A stretch of DNA of 64,000 nucleotides from Cupriavidus sp. Lineage in GTDB: Bacteria; Pseudomonadota; Gammaproteobacteria; Burkholderiales; Burkholderiaceae. The position numbers and the translations under genes are program-made. Shown here piece after piece: positions 17,456-26,671 of this stretch. A model generated the notes under the pieces. That model had not been told where the DNA came from and ran no database searches. It saw nothing but the letters and a program-made list of their open reading frames with translations. Where the stretch lies: NCBI GenBank assembly GCA_031181345.1, contig JAPSLC010000001.1, positions 124,001 through 188,000 on the forward strand, written 5' to 3'. The stretch's first letter is position 1, and each line of letters opens with the position of its first letter.

Positions 17456-18346
17456 CTAACCGCGCTGCCAACCGCGCCGCTGGTCGCGCCGCATCACGGC
17501 ATCGCACATGGACCGCAGCCGCGCCGCCATGTCGCGCGCAGGCGCCGACGGTTCCGGCCTGACATGCAGGCTCAGCTCGACCGGAGGCACCGCGCCGATC
17601 AGCGCCGGCTCGTCGAGCACGCGATGCGCGCGCGTGACCACTCGGCGCGGCAGCAGGCTGATGCCCAGGCCGTCGGCCACCGCGGAACTCAGGCTCGCAA
17701 GACTAGCGCTGACGAAGCCGATGCGCCAGCGCCGGCCGCTCGCCTCGATCGCATGCGTCATCTCGCCGCGATACAGCGCGCCGCCGGGAAAGACGGCCAG
17801 CGGGACCGGCTCGCGCTCGAAGGCCGGCCGCCGCCGGCTGTCGATCCAGCACAGCGGCTCCGGCCAGCTCGCCAGCCCCGCGGCGCTGCCCTCGCGCTGC
17901 TTGATCAGCGCCAGATCGAACTCCCCCTCCTGGAAGCCCTGCCATAGCTCGTGACTCAGGCCGCTGGTGACCTCGAGCCGCACGCCGGGCCAGGCGTCGG
18001 CAAAATCGGCCAACACCGGCGTCAGCGTCTGCGCCGCGAAGTCTTCCGGTACGCCGAGCCGGATCTCGCCCTGCACCGCGCTGTCGCGGATCAGTGCCAC
18101 CGCCTCGCCCGACAGCTGCAGGATCCGCCGCGCATAGCCGAGCAGCCGTTCGCCCTCGGGCGTCGGCGTGACATAGCGCCCGCCGCGGTCGAGCAGCACG
18201 CAGCCGCATTGCTCCTCCAGCCGGCGTAACTGCTGGCTGACGGTCGACTGGGTCAGATGCACGCGTTCGGCGGCGCGGGTGAAGCTGCCGCTGTCGGCCA
18301 CCGCGACAAAGCTGCGCAGCAGCTGGGGATCGAGGATGTCGTTCAA
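17456..18346 (-). CDS. LysR-family transcriptional regulator
   Basis: 296 residues. The N-terminal winged helix reads LRSFVAVADSGSFTRAAERVHLTQSTVSQQLRRLE, textbook LysR. The effector domain follows (EIRLGVPEDFAAQTLTPVLADF). The first possible start is TTG at 18346; an in-frame stop (TAG) lies four codons upstream, so no longer version exists. The gene is divergent from the deaminase/MFS pair across about 130 bases, the usual arrangement of a LysR protein with its target operon. Confidence 0.9.
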   Translation of the reverse strand: MNDILDPQLLRSFVAVADSGSFTRAAERVHLTQSTVSQQLRRLEEQCGCVLLDRGGRYVTPTPEGERLLGYARRILQLSGEAVALIRDSAVQGEIRLGVPEDFAAQTLTPVLADFADAWPGVRLEVTSGLSHELWQGFQEGEFDLALIKQREGSAAGLASWPEPLCWIDSRRRPAFEREPVPLAVFPGGALYRGEMTHAIEASGRRWRIGFVSASLASLSSAVADGLGISLLPRRVVTRAHRVLDEPALIGAVPPVELSLHVRPEPSAPARDMAARLRSMCDAVMRRDQRRGWQRG

Positions 18347-18474
18347 AGGATGTTGCTAAACGCAGGTATTGGGTTTTGCACTGCCGCGCATTTCATCATT
18401 TAATTTCCCAATTGCCAAGCGCACGCGTACAGTCTGGTCCTCTACCCGCCGGCTCCTTTCCGCGAGGCATCCCC

Positions 18475-18918
18475 ATGTCCAACCACGAATCCCTGTTGCG
18501 CGAGGCCGTGCATCTCGCGCAGGCCAACCGCGCGCGCGGCGGCCGGCCCTTCGGCGCCGTGCTGGCGCGCGACGGGCAGCTGATCGCCACCGGCGTCAAC
18601 GGCATCGTCCATAGCCACGATCCGACCAGCCATGCCGAGATGGAGGCGATCCGCGCCGCCAGCCGGCGCCTGCAGAGCCCGGACCTGCGCGGCTGCGCGG
18701 TCTATGCCAGCGGCCATCCCTGCCCGATGTGCCTGGCCGCGCTGGTGATCAGCGGCGTGCAGGAGGTCTACTACGCCTTCGACAACAACGACGCCGCGCC
18801 CTACGGGCTGTCCAGCGACGCCACCTACCAGGCGCTGCGGCTGACGCTCGATCCGCCGCCGCTGCCGCTGATCCGGCTCGATGTCGGTATCGCCGCCGAT
18901 GCGGTCTATGGCCGCTGA
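18475..18918 (+). CDS. nucleoside/guanine deaminase-like zinc deaminase
   Basis: Cytidine-deaminase-fold zinc enzyme of 147 residues. Zinc ligands and proton shuttle are in SHAEMEAI (HAE) and ASGHPCPMCLAALV (PCxxC). Length and the motif set fit guanine deaminases or tRNA-adenosine-deaminase-like proteins that act on free bases. GAGG precedes the ATG at 18475. It is followed after 5 bases by an MFS transporter gene, so it may deaminate a transported nitrogen compound; divergent LysR regulator upstream. Confidence 0.82.
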   Translation: MSNHESLLREAVHLAQANRARGGRPFGAVLARDGQLIATGVNGIVHSHDPTSHAEMEAIRAASRRLQSPDLRGCAVYASGHPCPMCLAALVISGVQEVYYAFDNNDAAPYGLSSDATYQALRLTLDPPPLPLIRLDVGIAADAVYGR

Positions 18919-18923
18919 TATCG

Positions 18924-20186
18924 ATGGCAGTTGAAGTCTCCACCGGCAGGCGCGGCGTCGGCGCGCCGGGCTGGGCGCTGGCCGCGATCGTGCTGGCCGG
19001 CCTGAACCTGCGTCCCTTCCTGACCGGCATCGGCCCGCTGGCGCCGGTCATCCGTGCCGGCACCGGACTGGACTACCGCGGCATGGCCTGGCTGACGCTG
19101 CTGCCGATGGTGCTGATCGGCGTCGGCGCCTGCCTCGCCCCGGCGATGCGCCGATGGCTCGGCGAGCGGCGCGCGGTGCTGCTCGCGCTGGCGCTGGTCG
19201 GCGTCGGTTCGCTGTTGCGGCTCGCCTGGCCCGGCGGCACCGCGCTGATCGCAACGGCCGCGCTGTGCGGCCTCGGGACGGCCGCCGCGCAGGCGGCGCT
19301 GCCCGCCATCGTCAAGCGACAGTTTCCGGCGCGGATGGCGATGGTGATGGGTCTGTATTCGGCCGCGCTGATGGCGGGCGGTGCGCTGGGCGCGCAACTG
19401 ACGCCGTGGATCGCCGGCCTGAGCGGCAGCTGGCACGCGGGTCTTGCGGTGTGGGCGCTGCCGGCATGGGCCGGATGGCTGCTGGCGTGGCGCACGCTGC
19501 CGCGCGATGCGGCCGTCGAGCCGGCGCTTTCCGCCGGCGACGTGCCGGATGCCAACGCCAAGGCGAACGCCAGCCGCCCCGCCGCGATTCCGGTGCTGCG
19601 CCTGCTCAGGCGCCCGCGCACCTGGCTGCTGATGGCTTCGTTCGGCGTGATGAACGGAGGCTATGCCTCGCTGATCGCGTGGCTCGCCGCCTATTACCAG
19701 GAGCGCGGCTGGAGCGGGTCCGCCTCGGGCGGCCTGATCGCGGTGATGTCGGTGGCGCAGGCCGTTGCCGCGCTGGCGCTGCCGACGCTGGCGGCCCGCA
19801 GTCCCGATCGCCGCGCATGGCTGGCGCTGGCGCTCGCCCTGCAGGCAATCGGCTTCGCCGGCCTGGCCGGATGGCCCGACCTCGCGCCACTGGCATGGGC
19901 GATCATCGGCGGCGCGGGCCTCGGCGGCTGCTTCTCGCTCTATCTGGTGGTCGCGCTGGACCACCTGCCGCGCCCCGAAGACGCCGCCGCGCTCGGCGCC
20001 TTGATGCAGGGCGGCGGCTTCCTGCTGGCCGGCTGCGCCCCGTGGCTGGCAGCGGTGCTGCACGACGCGACCGGCAGCTTCGCCGCGGCCTGGTGGTACC
20101 ACCTCGCCGCCGTGGTGCTGGTGATGCTGGCCACCACACGCTTCGATCCCCGCCGGTACCTGCTGGCGATGCCGAGCAGGGCTTGA
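18924..20186 (+). CDS. MFS transporter, CynX/NimT family
   Basis: Inner-membrane transporter of 420 residues with about 12 hydrophobic spans. The first helix carries LAGLNLRPFLTGIGPLAPVI, the hallmark of the CynX/NimT (cyanate or 2-nitroimidazole) subfamily. A loop rich in Ala and Asp (residues about 200-225) separates the two six-helix bundles. The start is ATG at 18924, 5 bases after the deaminase stop, with only a weak ribosome site, suggesting coupling. The cargo is unknown; the linked deaminase suggests a small nitrogenous compound. Confidence 0.85.
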   Translation: MAVEVSTGRRGVGAPGWALAAIVLAGLNLRPFLTGIGPLAPVIRAGTGLDYRGMAWLTLLPMVLIGVGACLAPAMRRWLGERRAVLLALALVGVGSLLRLAWPGGTALIATAALCGLGTAAAQAALPAIVKRQFPARMAMVMGLYSAALMAGGALGAQLTPWIAGLSGSWHAGLAVWALPAWAGWLLAWRTLPRDAAVEPALSAGDVPDANAKANASRPAAIPVLRLLRRPRTWLLMASFGVMNGGYASLIAWLAAYYQERGWSGSASGGLIAVMSVAQAVAALALPTLAARSPDRRAWLALALALQAIGFAGLAGWPDLAPLAWAIIGGAGLGGCFSLYLVVALDHLPRPEDAAALGALMQGGGFLLAGCAPWLAAVLHDATGSFAAAWWYHLAAVVLVMLATTRFDPRRYLLAMPSRA

Positions 20187-20408
20187 TGGCCGTGCGTGGG
20201 CGAAGGCGTTGGCCTCCGCCCCGCTATATCTCTCCTCTGCTGTCGACTTCGCACAGCACCGTCGCAGATAAACCTTCGATTTACGGATCTTGCACCCCGG
20301 TGCTTGCCCAATGGAAGGTGCCTCGGAGACGCTCGTAGAACCCCCGCTCATCCATGCATTCAAAAGTGTAAGATTGCAGTCAATGAAAGCAATTCACACG
20401 AGGTGACT

Positions 20409-20663
20409 ATGGCTATCCTGACGATCCGAAATGTGCCAGACGAAGTCCACCGAGCCCTGCGCATGCGAGCCGCGGTTCGCGGCCGTAGCACCGAGGCGGA
20501 AGTAAGAGAAATATTGGAGAACGCTGTGATGTCGGAGCAACGTGTCAGGCTGGGAGACGCCTTAGCTGAGATCGGCCGTCAGGTCGGACTGACGAACGAG
20601 GACTTCGCTGTGCTGGAGCAGGCCTGCGACAAGACGCCCGCGGAGCCGATGAGGTTCGAATGA
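20409..20663 (+). CDS. FitA/VapB-type ribbon-helix-helix antitoxin
   Basis: 84-residue antitoxin. The N-terminal MAILTIRNVPDEVHRALRMRAAVRG is the FitA-like RHH DNA-binding arm, and the C-terminal part should wrap the toxin. GAGGTG stands just before the ATG. The stop overlaps the toxin start by ATGA. Expected to autoregulate its own promoter as a complex. The upstream 220-base gap holds no gene. Confidence 0.9.
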   Translation: MAILTIRNVPDEVHRALRMRAAVRGRSTEAEVREILENAVMSEQRVRLGDALAEIGRQVGLTNEDFAVLEQACDKTPAEPMRFE

Positions 20664-21079
20664 TCGTCCTGGACACGAATGTCATTTCCGAGGCGATGAA
20701 GCCGGAACCCGACGAGGCGGTACGCGCTTGGCTAAACGACCAGGTCGCCGAAACCTTGTATGTGTCCAGTGTGACACTGGCGGAACTTCTGTATGGCATC
20801 GGATCGTTGCCGGACGGGCGACGCAAGCAAGGCTTGACCGAGGCATTGAACGGCGTGATCACGCTGTTCGGGGAGCGGATATTGCCGTTCGACATCGATG
20901 CGGCCCGGCATTATGCGGAATCGGCAGTCAAGGCAAGAGCCGCTGGCAAAGGCTTTCCGACACCGGACGGATATATTGCCGCCATTGCGGCGTCCAGGAA
21001 GTTTATCGTGGCGACCCGGGATACCAGCCCATTTGAAGCGGCCGGGCTCACTGTCATCAATCCCTGGAACCGGCCATAA
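20660..21079 (+). CDS. FitB/VapC-type PIN-domain toxin
   Basis: 139-residue PIN-fold ribonuclease toxin. Acidic metal-binding residues: Asp in MIVLDTNVISEAMKPEP, Glu in VTLAELLYGIGSLP, and Asp in TPDGYIAAIAA. Start overlaps the antitoxin stop (ATGA), so the pair is one translational unit. Base composition is slightly lower in GC than the neighbours. Cellular target is probably RNA. Confidence 0.92.
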   Translation: MIVLDTNVISEAMKPEPDEAVRAWLNDQVAETLYVSSVTLAELLYGIGSLPDGRRKQGLTEALNGVITLFGERILPFDIDAARHYAESAVKARAAGKGFPTPDGYIAAIAASRKFIVATRDTSPFEAAGLTVINPWNRP

Positions 21080-21195
21080 CTTGAGGGCCGCCATGCCGGT
21101 TGCCGCCGCTACGTCTTGCGATGCGACGGCGTGACACGGTGCCATGCGCCCGCAACTCGCAAGCACGTCCACGTATCGTCAATAAACCATGCCCG

Positions 21196-21256
21196 CGTAC
21201 CCGTTTCTGCGTACCGCCGCCGCGATCTCGAAGCCGAACGTACCCGTTTCTGCGTA
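21196..21256. repeat. 18-bp direct repeat pair downstream of the toxin gene
   Basis: The sequence CGTACCCGTTTCTGCGTA occurs perfectly at 21196-21213 and 21239-21256, separated by 25 bases. The flanks are not repeated. It sits in the 600-base gap between the FitB toxin and the small lipoprotein gene, next to a decayed gene. It may be a scar of a transposition or recombination event. Confidence 0.7.
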
Positions 21257-21274
21257 AGCTGGCCGGCCGTCCAA

Positions 21275-21443
21275 TCAGGTCTGGATCCCCAGCTCTTCGA
21301 TCAGCGCCTTGAACAACGTCGCGTTGTCGCGCGATCACGCGCTTGAAGGGGACTTCGTCCAGACAGCGTTCATCCATGCCGGCCGGTTCGCAGACCAATG
21401 CGAGGATGGCGCGCGGATCGGCATGCCGCCTTCCTGCCTGCAT
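21275..21443 (-). pseudogene. 3' remnant of an unidentified gene with a frameshift
   Basis: Reading leftwards, about 40 codons (RAILALVCEPAGMDERCLDE, then VPFKRVIA) run to a GC/CG dinucleotide tract near 21325. The natural continuation RDNATLFKALIEELGIQT followed by a stop is in another frame, as if two bases were lost. Only the end of a gene appears to remain. I do not recognise the family. The rest of the gap 21080-21681 shows no intact gene. Confidence 0.4.
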
Positions 21444-21681
21444 TCCTTTCCGATGTAACGCCACATTACGCACGCTGCGTCCGCGGCGTCGTTTCCACAC
21501 CTTCTCATCCCGGTAAAAAAGCCTTGCCGCGCAACGAGATACGCGGACCGACGCGGTCGATCGGCGCGGCCGTGGCGATGCCATGGCGCTGTGAGAGTGC
21601 CTTACAAGTGCAACGGCCGCCGCAGCGTGGGCGCCGCTACATTGCAGCCATGTTCAACGCGCCCCGCCAAGGAGCTCAAGG

Positions 21682-21810
21682 ATGAAACGAACCCAACGAA
21701 CGCTCGCCATGCTCGTGCTGCTGTCCGCCACCGCCGCCATGCTGTCCGCCTGCATCGTCGTTCCGCATGGACACGGACACGGTCATCACCATCGCCATCA
21801 CCGCTATTGA
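21682..21810 (+). CDS. tiny histidine-rich lipoprotein
   Basis: 42-residue protein. AAGGAG lies seven bases before the ATG. A hydrophobic signal (LAMLVLLSATAAML) ends in the lipobox LSAC, so Cys24 should be lipidated. The mature part is only about 19 residues, mostly alternating His and Gly then His/Arg (VVPHGHGHGHHHRHHRY), which could bind divalent metals. Function unknown. It is followed 91 bases later by another small envelope protein in the same direction. Confidence 0.7.
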   Translation: MKRTQRTLAMLVLLSATAAMLSACIVVPHGHGHGHHHRHHRY

Positions 21811-21901
21811 TCGCAATGCGTTCGCGCCGATGGGCCGAATCCCGATAGGTCGAATCGCATCACAGCAACGTCAAGCTTGTTACCCGGAGTAGGAGTCCCT
21901 G

Positions 21902-22231
21902 ATGAACCGCCCTCTGATTCTCGCGCTCGCCACCCTCGCCGCCGGCTCGGCCTTCGGCTTCGTCGCGCCGGCCCAGGCATATGACGGCCATCGCTACGAT
22001 CGCGACCATGGCTATCGCCGCCATGCGCCGCCACCGCCGCGCTACGAAGCGCCACGGGCCGCACGCCGGGGACAGGTGTGGGTGCCGGGCTACTGGCGTG
22101 CCGCCGGTCCGCGCTATGTGTGGCAACCAGGCCATTGGGAACGCGCCCGTCCCGGCTACCGCTACGTGCCCGAGCGCTGGGTGCGCGGGCCGCATGGATG
22201 GGTGATGCGGCCGGGCCATTGGGTTCGATAA
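21902..22231 (+). CDS. secreted YXWGXW/WXXGXW repeat protein
   Basis: 109-residue exported protein with signal peptide ending APAQA at about residue 26. The mature part has Tyr/His/Arg/Pro-rich sequence and repeats of the WVPGYW, WQPGHW, WVMRPGHW type, the BcpO-related YXWGXW family found in beta-proteobacterial envelopes. GGAG lies upstream of the ATG. Function of the family is not established. A REP-like element and a terminator follow. Confidence 0.85.
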   Translation: MNRPLILALATLAAGSAFGFVAPAQAYDGHRYDRDHGYRRHAPPPPRYEAPRAARRGQVWVPGYWRAAGPRYVWQPGHWERARPGYRYVPERWVRGPHGWVMRPGHWVR

Positions 22232-22240
22232 ATTTCACCA

Positions 22241-22304
22241 TCGTCCCCGCGCAGGCCGGAACCCAGCGTCTTCAAGCCACTGGGCCCCGGCTTCGCGGGG
22301 GACA
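22241..22304. repeat. REP-like paired hairpin element, copy 3
   Basis: Divergent copy: imperfect left hairpin (CCCCGCGCAGGCCGG), central CCCAGCGTCTTCAAGCCACTGGG, right hairpin CCCCGGCTTCGCGGGG. Located ten bases after the YXWGXW gene. This copy lies between genes in the same direction; the other three lie between convergent genes. Confidence 0.75.
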
Positions 22305-22337
22305 GAACCGCCCACATCCGCACAGACCATTTCACCG

Positions 22338-22366
22338 AGGGCCGGCCAATTGCGCCGGCCCTTTGT
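22338..22366 (+). terminator. intrinsic terminator-like hairpin before the EPS locus
   Basis: Perfect 9-base stem AGGGCCGGC (22338-22346) / GCCGGCCCT (22354-22362) with a 7-base loop, followed by a short T-run (CTTTGTC). It separates the small envelope genes from manC. Confidence 0.7.
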
Positions 22367-22505
22367 CATCGCCACAGCGCCCGCGGCGTCCAACCGCAAC
22401 CCTGTGTTGCCTAGCAAACATTGCTGCGGCACAGCGGTCGATACACTGCCCTGACAGTTTCACCGAATCGCATCGGCACGCGTGCAGCGGCCGGTTGGAG
22501 ATGTC

Positions 22506-23930
22506 ATGGCAAGCGAGAATCGAATCGTACCGGTCGTACTATGCGGCGGCACGGGTTCCAGGCTCTGGCCGCTGTCGCGCGACGGCCATCCGAAGCAATT
22601 CCTGCGTCTGCTCGGCGAGAACACCTTGCTGCAGGACACGCTGCTGCGCGTGCGCGACATCGAAGGCGTGAGTGCGCCGATCCTCGTCAGCAACGAAGCG
22701 CATCGCTTCGTCGTCGCCGAACAGGCCCGCGAGATCGGTTGCGAACCGGCGGCGATCCTGCTCGAGCCGCATGCGCGCAACACCGCGCCGGCGGCCGCGG
22801 TCGCCGCGATCAAGGCGCAAGCGGGCGGCGACGATCCGATCCTGCTGGTGCTGCCGTCGGACCATCTGGTCCGCGACCACGCCGCGTTCGCGCGCGCGGT
22901 CACCGCAGCCAGCGCGGCCGCCGCTGCGGGGGCTGTCGCCACGCTGGGCGTGGTGCCGACCTTCCCGGCAACCGGCTACGGCTATATCAAGGCGGTGCCG
23001 ACCAACGACGGCGCGCTGATGACCGTCAAGCGCTTCGTCGAGAAGCCTTCGCTGGAACAGGCTGCCGACTTCCTCGGCGAAGGCAATTGCTATTGGAACA
23101 GCGGCATGTTCCTGTTCCGCGCGTCGGTCTATCTGAATGCGCTGCGGCAGTTCGCCCCCGACATCCTGCGTGCCGCAGAACAGGCCGTGGCGCGCGGCAA
23201 ATCCGATCTGGACTTCTGCCGTCTGGACGCCGATGCCTTCGGCGCCTGCCCATCGGACTCGATCGACTATGCGGTGATGGAGCATCTGCGCGACGGGCGC
23301 ATGGCGCCGCTGGCCGCCGACTGGAGCGATATCGGCTCGTGGGACGCGGTATGGAAGGCGGCCGAGAAGACCGAAGGCAACAACGCGGCGGTCGGCAATG
23401 TGGTCACGCACGGCGCGCGCGATTGCCTGGTCCATGCCTCGCACCGGATGGTGGCCGTGGCGGGACTGGAAAACGTGATCGTGGTGGAGACGCCAGACGT
23501 CGTGCTGGTCGTCCACAAGGACCATGCGCAGGACGTCAAGCAGCTGGTCGAAACGCTGCGCGCCCAAGGGCGCCCCGAGGCCACGCAGCATCGACAGGTC
23601 TACCGGCCCTGGGGCTCGTACGACAGCGTCGACCACGGCCAGCGCTATCAGGTCAAACGCATCAGCGTCAAACCCGGCGCCAAGCTGTCGCTGCAGAAGC
23701 ATCACCACCGCGCCGAGCACTGGGTGGTGGTATCGGGCACCGCGCGCGTGCGCCGCGGCGACGTCGAATTCCTGCTGACCGAGGATCAGTCAACCTATAT
23801 CCCGATCGGCGAAACCCACAGTCTAGAAAATCCCGGCCGGATCCCGCTCGAGCTGATCGAGATCCAGTCCGGCTCGTACCTTGGCGAAGACGACATCATC
23901 AGGATGGCAGATATTTATGGGCGCACTTGA
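22506..23930 (+). CDS. manC: mannose-1-phosphate guanylyltransferase / mannose-6-phosphate isomerase
   Basis: Bifunctional type II PMI-GMP enzyme, 474 residues, making GDP-mannose for EPS. The N-terminal nucleotidyltransferase has [23 protein letters not shown] and [10 protein letters not shown]; the C-terminal cupin (from about 360) has the isomerase zinc motif [24 protein letters not shown] precedes the ATG at 22506. Its last 14 bases overlap the gmd start, so GDP-mannose synthesis and use are translated together. First gene of the EPS locus; equivalent to XanB/BceA in related organisms. Confidence 0.93.
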   Translation: MASENRIVPVVLCGGTGSRLWPLSRDGHPKQFLRLLGENTLLQDTLLRVRDIEGVSAPILVSNEAHRFVVAEQAREIGCEPAAILLEPHARNTAPAAAVAAIKAQAGGDDPILLVLPSDHLVRDHAAFARAVTAASAAAAAGAVATLGVVPTFPATGYGYIKAVPTNDGALMTVKRFVEKPSLEQAADFLGEGNCYWNSGMFLFRASVYLNALRQFAPDILRAAEQAVARGKSDLDFCRLDADAFGACPSDSIDYAVMEHLRDGRMAPLAADWSDIGSWDAVWKAAEKTEGNNAAVGNVVTHGARDCLVHASHRMVAVAGLENVIVVETPDVVLVVHKDHAQDVKQLVETLRAQGRPEATQHRQVYRPWGSYDSVDHGQRYQVKRISVKPGAKLSLQKHHHRAEHWVVVSGTARVRRGDVEFLLTEDQSTYIPIGETHSLENPGRIPLELIEIQSGSYLGEDDIIRMADIYGRT

Positions 23931-25143
23931 CCTGCAACCGCTCGGCCCGCTGGCGGCCGGCGATCTCGAACTCCAGCCCCGTCAGCACGACGAGGCATCG
24001 GCCGGCAGCGGGGCACGCCGCAAGCGTGCGCTGATCACGGGCATCACCGGCCAGGACGGCGCCTATCTGTGCGAACTGCTGCTTGCCAAGGGCTACGAGG
24101 TCCACGGCATCAAGCGCCGCAGCTCGCTGTTCAATACCGAGCGCATCGACCATCTGTACCAGGACCCGCAGGCGCCCGACCGCCGCCTGATCCTGCACCA
24201 TGGCGACATGACCGATACCGCCAGCATGGTCCGCGTGGTGCAGCAATCGCAGCCGGACGAGATCTACAACCTGGCCGCGCAAAGCCATGTGCAGGTGTCG
24301 TTCGAAGAGCCGGAATACACGGCGAACACCGATGCGCTCGGTACGCTGCGGCTGCTCGAGGCGATCCGCATCCTCGGCCTGGAGAAGACCACGCGCTTCT
24401 ACCAGGCGTCGACCTCGGAACTGTACGGCCTGGTGCAGGAGATTCCGCAGAAGGAGACCACGCCGTTCTACCCGCGCAGCCCGTATGCGGCCGCCAAGCT
24501 CTACGCGTACTGGATCACGGTGAACTACCGCGAGGCGTACGGCATGTACGCCTGCAACGGCATCCTGTTCAATCACGAGAGCCCGCTGCGCGGCGAGACC
24601 TTCGTGACGCGCAAAATCACGCGCGCCATCGCGCGGATCGCGCTCGGTCTGCAGGACACGCTGCATCTTGGCAATCTGTCCTCGTTGCGCGATTGGGGCC
24701 ACGCGCGCGACTACGTGCAGATGCAGTGGATGATGCTGCAGCAGGCGCAGCCCGAAGACTTCGTCATCGCCACCGGCGAGCAGCACAGCGTGCGCGAGTT
24801 CGTGCAGCGGGCCGCCGCCGAACTGGGCATCACGGTGCGCTTCGAAGGCAGCGGGGTCGACGAGATCGGCGTGATCGCCGCGATCGACAACAGCCGCCAG
24901 CAACTGGCGCCGGGGCGCAAGGTCGGCGACGTGATCGTGCGGGTCGACCCGCGCTACTTCCGCCCGACCGAGGTCGACACGCTGCTGGGCGACCCGACCC
25001 GGGCGCGCGAGCGGCTGGGCTGGTCGCCGACCACCAGCTTCGACGAACTGGTGCGCGAGATGATCGGTGCCGACTACGCGGCGGCGCGGCGCGACGCCCT
25101 GTGCAGGCTGGCAGGCTTTCGCGCCTACGATCACCACGAATGA
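23917..25143 (+). CDS. gmd: GDP-mannose 4,6-dehydratase
   Basis: NADP-dependent short-chain dehydrogenase converting GDP-mannose to GDP-4-keto-6-deoxymannose. After an unusual N-terminal extension of about 36 residues, the Rossmann motif [15 protein letters not shown] begins; the catalytic YxxxK is in [13 protein letters not shown] and [16 protein letters not shown] is a Gmd signature. The ATG at 23917 lies 14 bases inside manC in another frame and has no strong ribosome site, so translation is probably coupled. With fcl at 29727 it supplies GDP-L-fucose. Confidence 0.93.
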   Translation: MGALDLQPLGPLAAGDLELQPRQHDEASAGSGARRKRALITGITGQDGAYLCELLLAKGYEVHGIKRRSSLFNTERIDHLYQDPQAPDRRLILHHGDMTDTASMVRVVQQSQPDEIYNLAAQSHVQVSFEEPEYTANTDALGTLRLLEAIRILGLEKTTRFYQASTSELYGLVQEIPQKETTPFYPRSPYAAAKLYAYWITVNYREAYGMYACNGILFNHESPLRGETFVTRKITRAIARIALGLQDTLHLGNLSSLRDWGHARDYVQMQWMMLQQAQPEDFVIATGEQHSVREFVQRAAAELGITVRFEGSGVDEIGVIAAIDNSRQQLAPGRKVGDVIVRVDPRYFRPTEVDTLLGDPTRARERLGWSPTTSFDELVREMIGADYAAARRDALCRLAGFRAYDHHE

Positions 25144-25260
25144 CGCGGTGATGGCTAACGCGTAAGTGCGGCGGTGCGGCGGTGCGTGGGCGCGCCGGCG
25201 CATGGATGGCGGCCCGGGCCTGCTGCGACGGGGCCGGGCCGCGCAACGGAAGAGGCAAGC

Positions 25261-26565
25261 GTGGAGCGGATATTGCGCGGCATCGGCGCCAATGCCCTGG
25301 GCCAGGTGGTCACCATCGTGACGCAGCTGCTCAGCGTGCCGCTGTTTCTGGCAGCCTGGGGCCCTGAGCGCTACGGCACCTGGTTGATGGTGATTGCGGT
25401 ACCGGTCTATCTGGGGCTCGCCGACCTGGGCTTCACCGGCGTGGCGGTCAATCGCATCAACATGAGCATCGCCGCCGGCAACCAGCGTGCCGCCGTGGTC
25501 TGCTACCAGTCCACGCTGGTGCTGCTGCTGTTGATCGGCGCCGTGCTGACGGGGCTGGCGATGCTGCTCGGCGCCGCCTTCGGCGACGCGATCGCGCGAT
25601 GGACCGGGCTGGCGGGCAGCGCCGCGGTGCTGGCGATGCTGATGATCGCGATCTACGTGGCCGGCTATATGCTGGCACTGCTGTCGCACGGCGTGTTCTA
25701 CAGCGTGGGGCGCTACGCCGAGGCGATCATGTGGCTGAACCTGTTCCGGCTGCTCGAATTCGGCGCGCTGGCCGCCGGCGTGCTGCTGTTCGATGGCGGC
25801 TTCCTGCTGCTGCTGACGCTGCTGGCCATCGTGCGGGTGCTGCTGGTGGTCGTGATGTATGTACGCATGGTGCGCCTGGCCGCATGGGCGCGCGCCGGCG
25901 TATCGGCGTTCTCGCGTGCCGAACTGCGCGAGATGCTGTTGCCCGCGCTCGCGCTCAATGCCTTCCCGATCGGCAACGCCCTCAATATGCAGGGCATGGT
26001 GCTGTGCGCCGGCTTTGTCTTCGGCCCCGCCTTCGTCGCGTACTTCAGTGCGATGCGTACGCTGTCGCGCATCCCCTACCAGCTGGGCCAACTGATCAGC
26101 CAGTCGCTCTCTCCCGAGATCGGCCGGCTCTATGGCCAGCGCAATGCCCGCGCGCTGCGCGCCCTGTTCCGTCATGCGCTCAGCGCCTCGGTCGGGTTGG
26201 CCAGTGCCTGCGGCGTGTTCCTGTATATCGCCGGCGAATGGATCTGCCAGCTGTGGACGCACGGCAAGATCGCGCCGATCCATCCGGACTACAGCTGGCT
26301 GCTGGCCGCCGCGGTGGTCAATTCGCTGTGGCACACGGCATCGGTGATGGTGACCTCGACCAACAACCATGCCCGGCTGTCGCTGGTGTACCTGGCGGCG
26401 AACGTCGCCGGCCTGCTGATCGCTGTAGTGGGCGGCAAGCTGTTGGGCCAGTCTGCGGTGTCGTTCGGCGTGCTGGCCACCGAACTGCTGATCCTGCTGG
26501 CGCTGCTGCCGCTGATTCACGGCTTTGCCCGGCATGGGTTGGCGGGGGTGCTGGCCAAGTCCTGA
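25261..26565 (+). CDS. wzx: Wzx-type polysaccharide flippase
   Basis: Inner-membrane lipid-linked repeat-unit translocase of the MOP superfamily, 434 residues with about 12-14 hydrophobic segments. It begins VERILRGIGANALGQVVTIVTQLLSVPLFLAAWGPERYGTWLM, typical of Wzx. The start is GTG at 25261 with GGAAGAGG upstream. About 115 bases after gmd in the same direction, so likely in the manC operon. Specificity for the sugar repeat is not readable. Confidence 0.85.
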   Translation: MERILRGIGANALGQVVTIVTQLLSVPLFLAAWGPERYGTWLMVIAVPVYLGLADLGFTGVAVNRINMSIAAGNQRAAVVCYQSTLVLLLLIGAVLTGLAMLLGAAFGDAIARWTGLAGSAAVLAMLMIAIYVAGYMLALLSHGVFYSVGRYAEAIMWLNLFRLLEFGALAAGVLLFDGGFLLLLTLLAIVRVLLVVVMYVRMVRLAAWARAGVSAFSRAELREMLLPALALNAFPIGNALNMQGMVLCAGFVFGPAFVAYFSAMRTLSRIPYQLGQLISQSLSPEIGRLYGQRNARALRALFRHALSASVGLASACGVFLYIAGEWICQLWTHGKIAPIHPDYSWLLAAAVVNSLWHTASVMVTSTNNHARLSLVYLAANVAGLLIAVVGGKLLGQSAVSFGVLATELLILLALLPLIHGFARHGLAGVLAKS

Positions 26566-26568
26566 CGC

Positions 26569-26637
26569 CGTCATTGCCGCGCATGCGGCAATCCAGCGTG
26601 TCGCAAGTCACTGGGTCCGCGCATGTGCGGAGACGAC
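26569..26637. repeat. REP-like paired hairpin element, copy 4
   Basis: Left hairpin TTGCCGCGCATGCGGCAA, central CCAGCGTGTCGCAAGTCACTGG, right hairpin GTCCGCGCATGTGCGGAGAC. It begins four bases after the wzx stop and fills the gap to the convergent acyltransferase gene. Confidence 0.82.
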
Positions 26638-26671
26638 GGCATGCGGCTTCGGGGCGCCGGGCGCGGCGCCT

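Noticed and set aside
20341..20408. TAAGAT (20369-20374) as -10 box of the FitAB promoter
   Set aside because: No -35-like hexamer at 16-18 bases upstream; too weak to list as a promoter.
22421..22447. TTGCTG/TACACT as a manC promoter
   Set aside because: The spacer is 15 bases, too short for a confident sigma-70 promoter.
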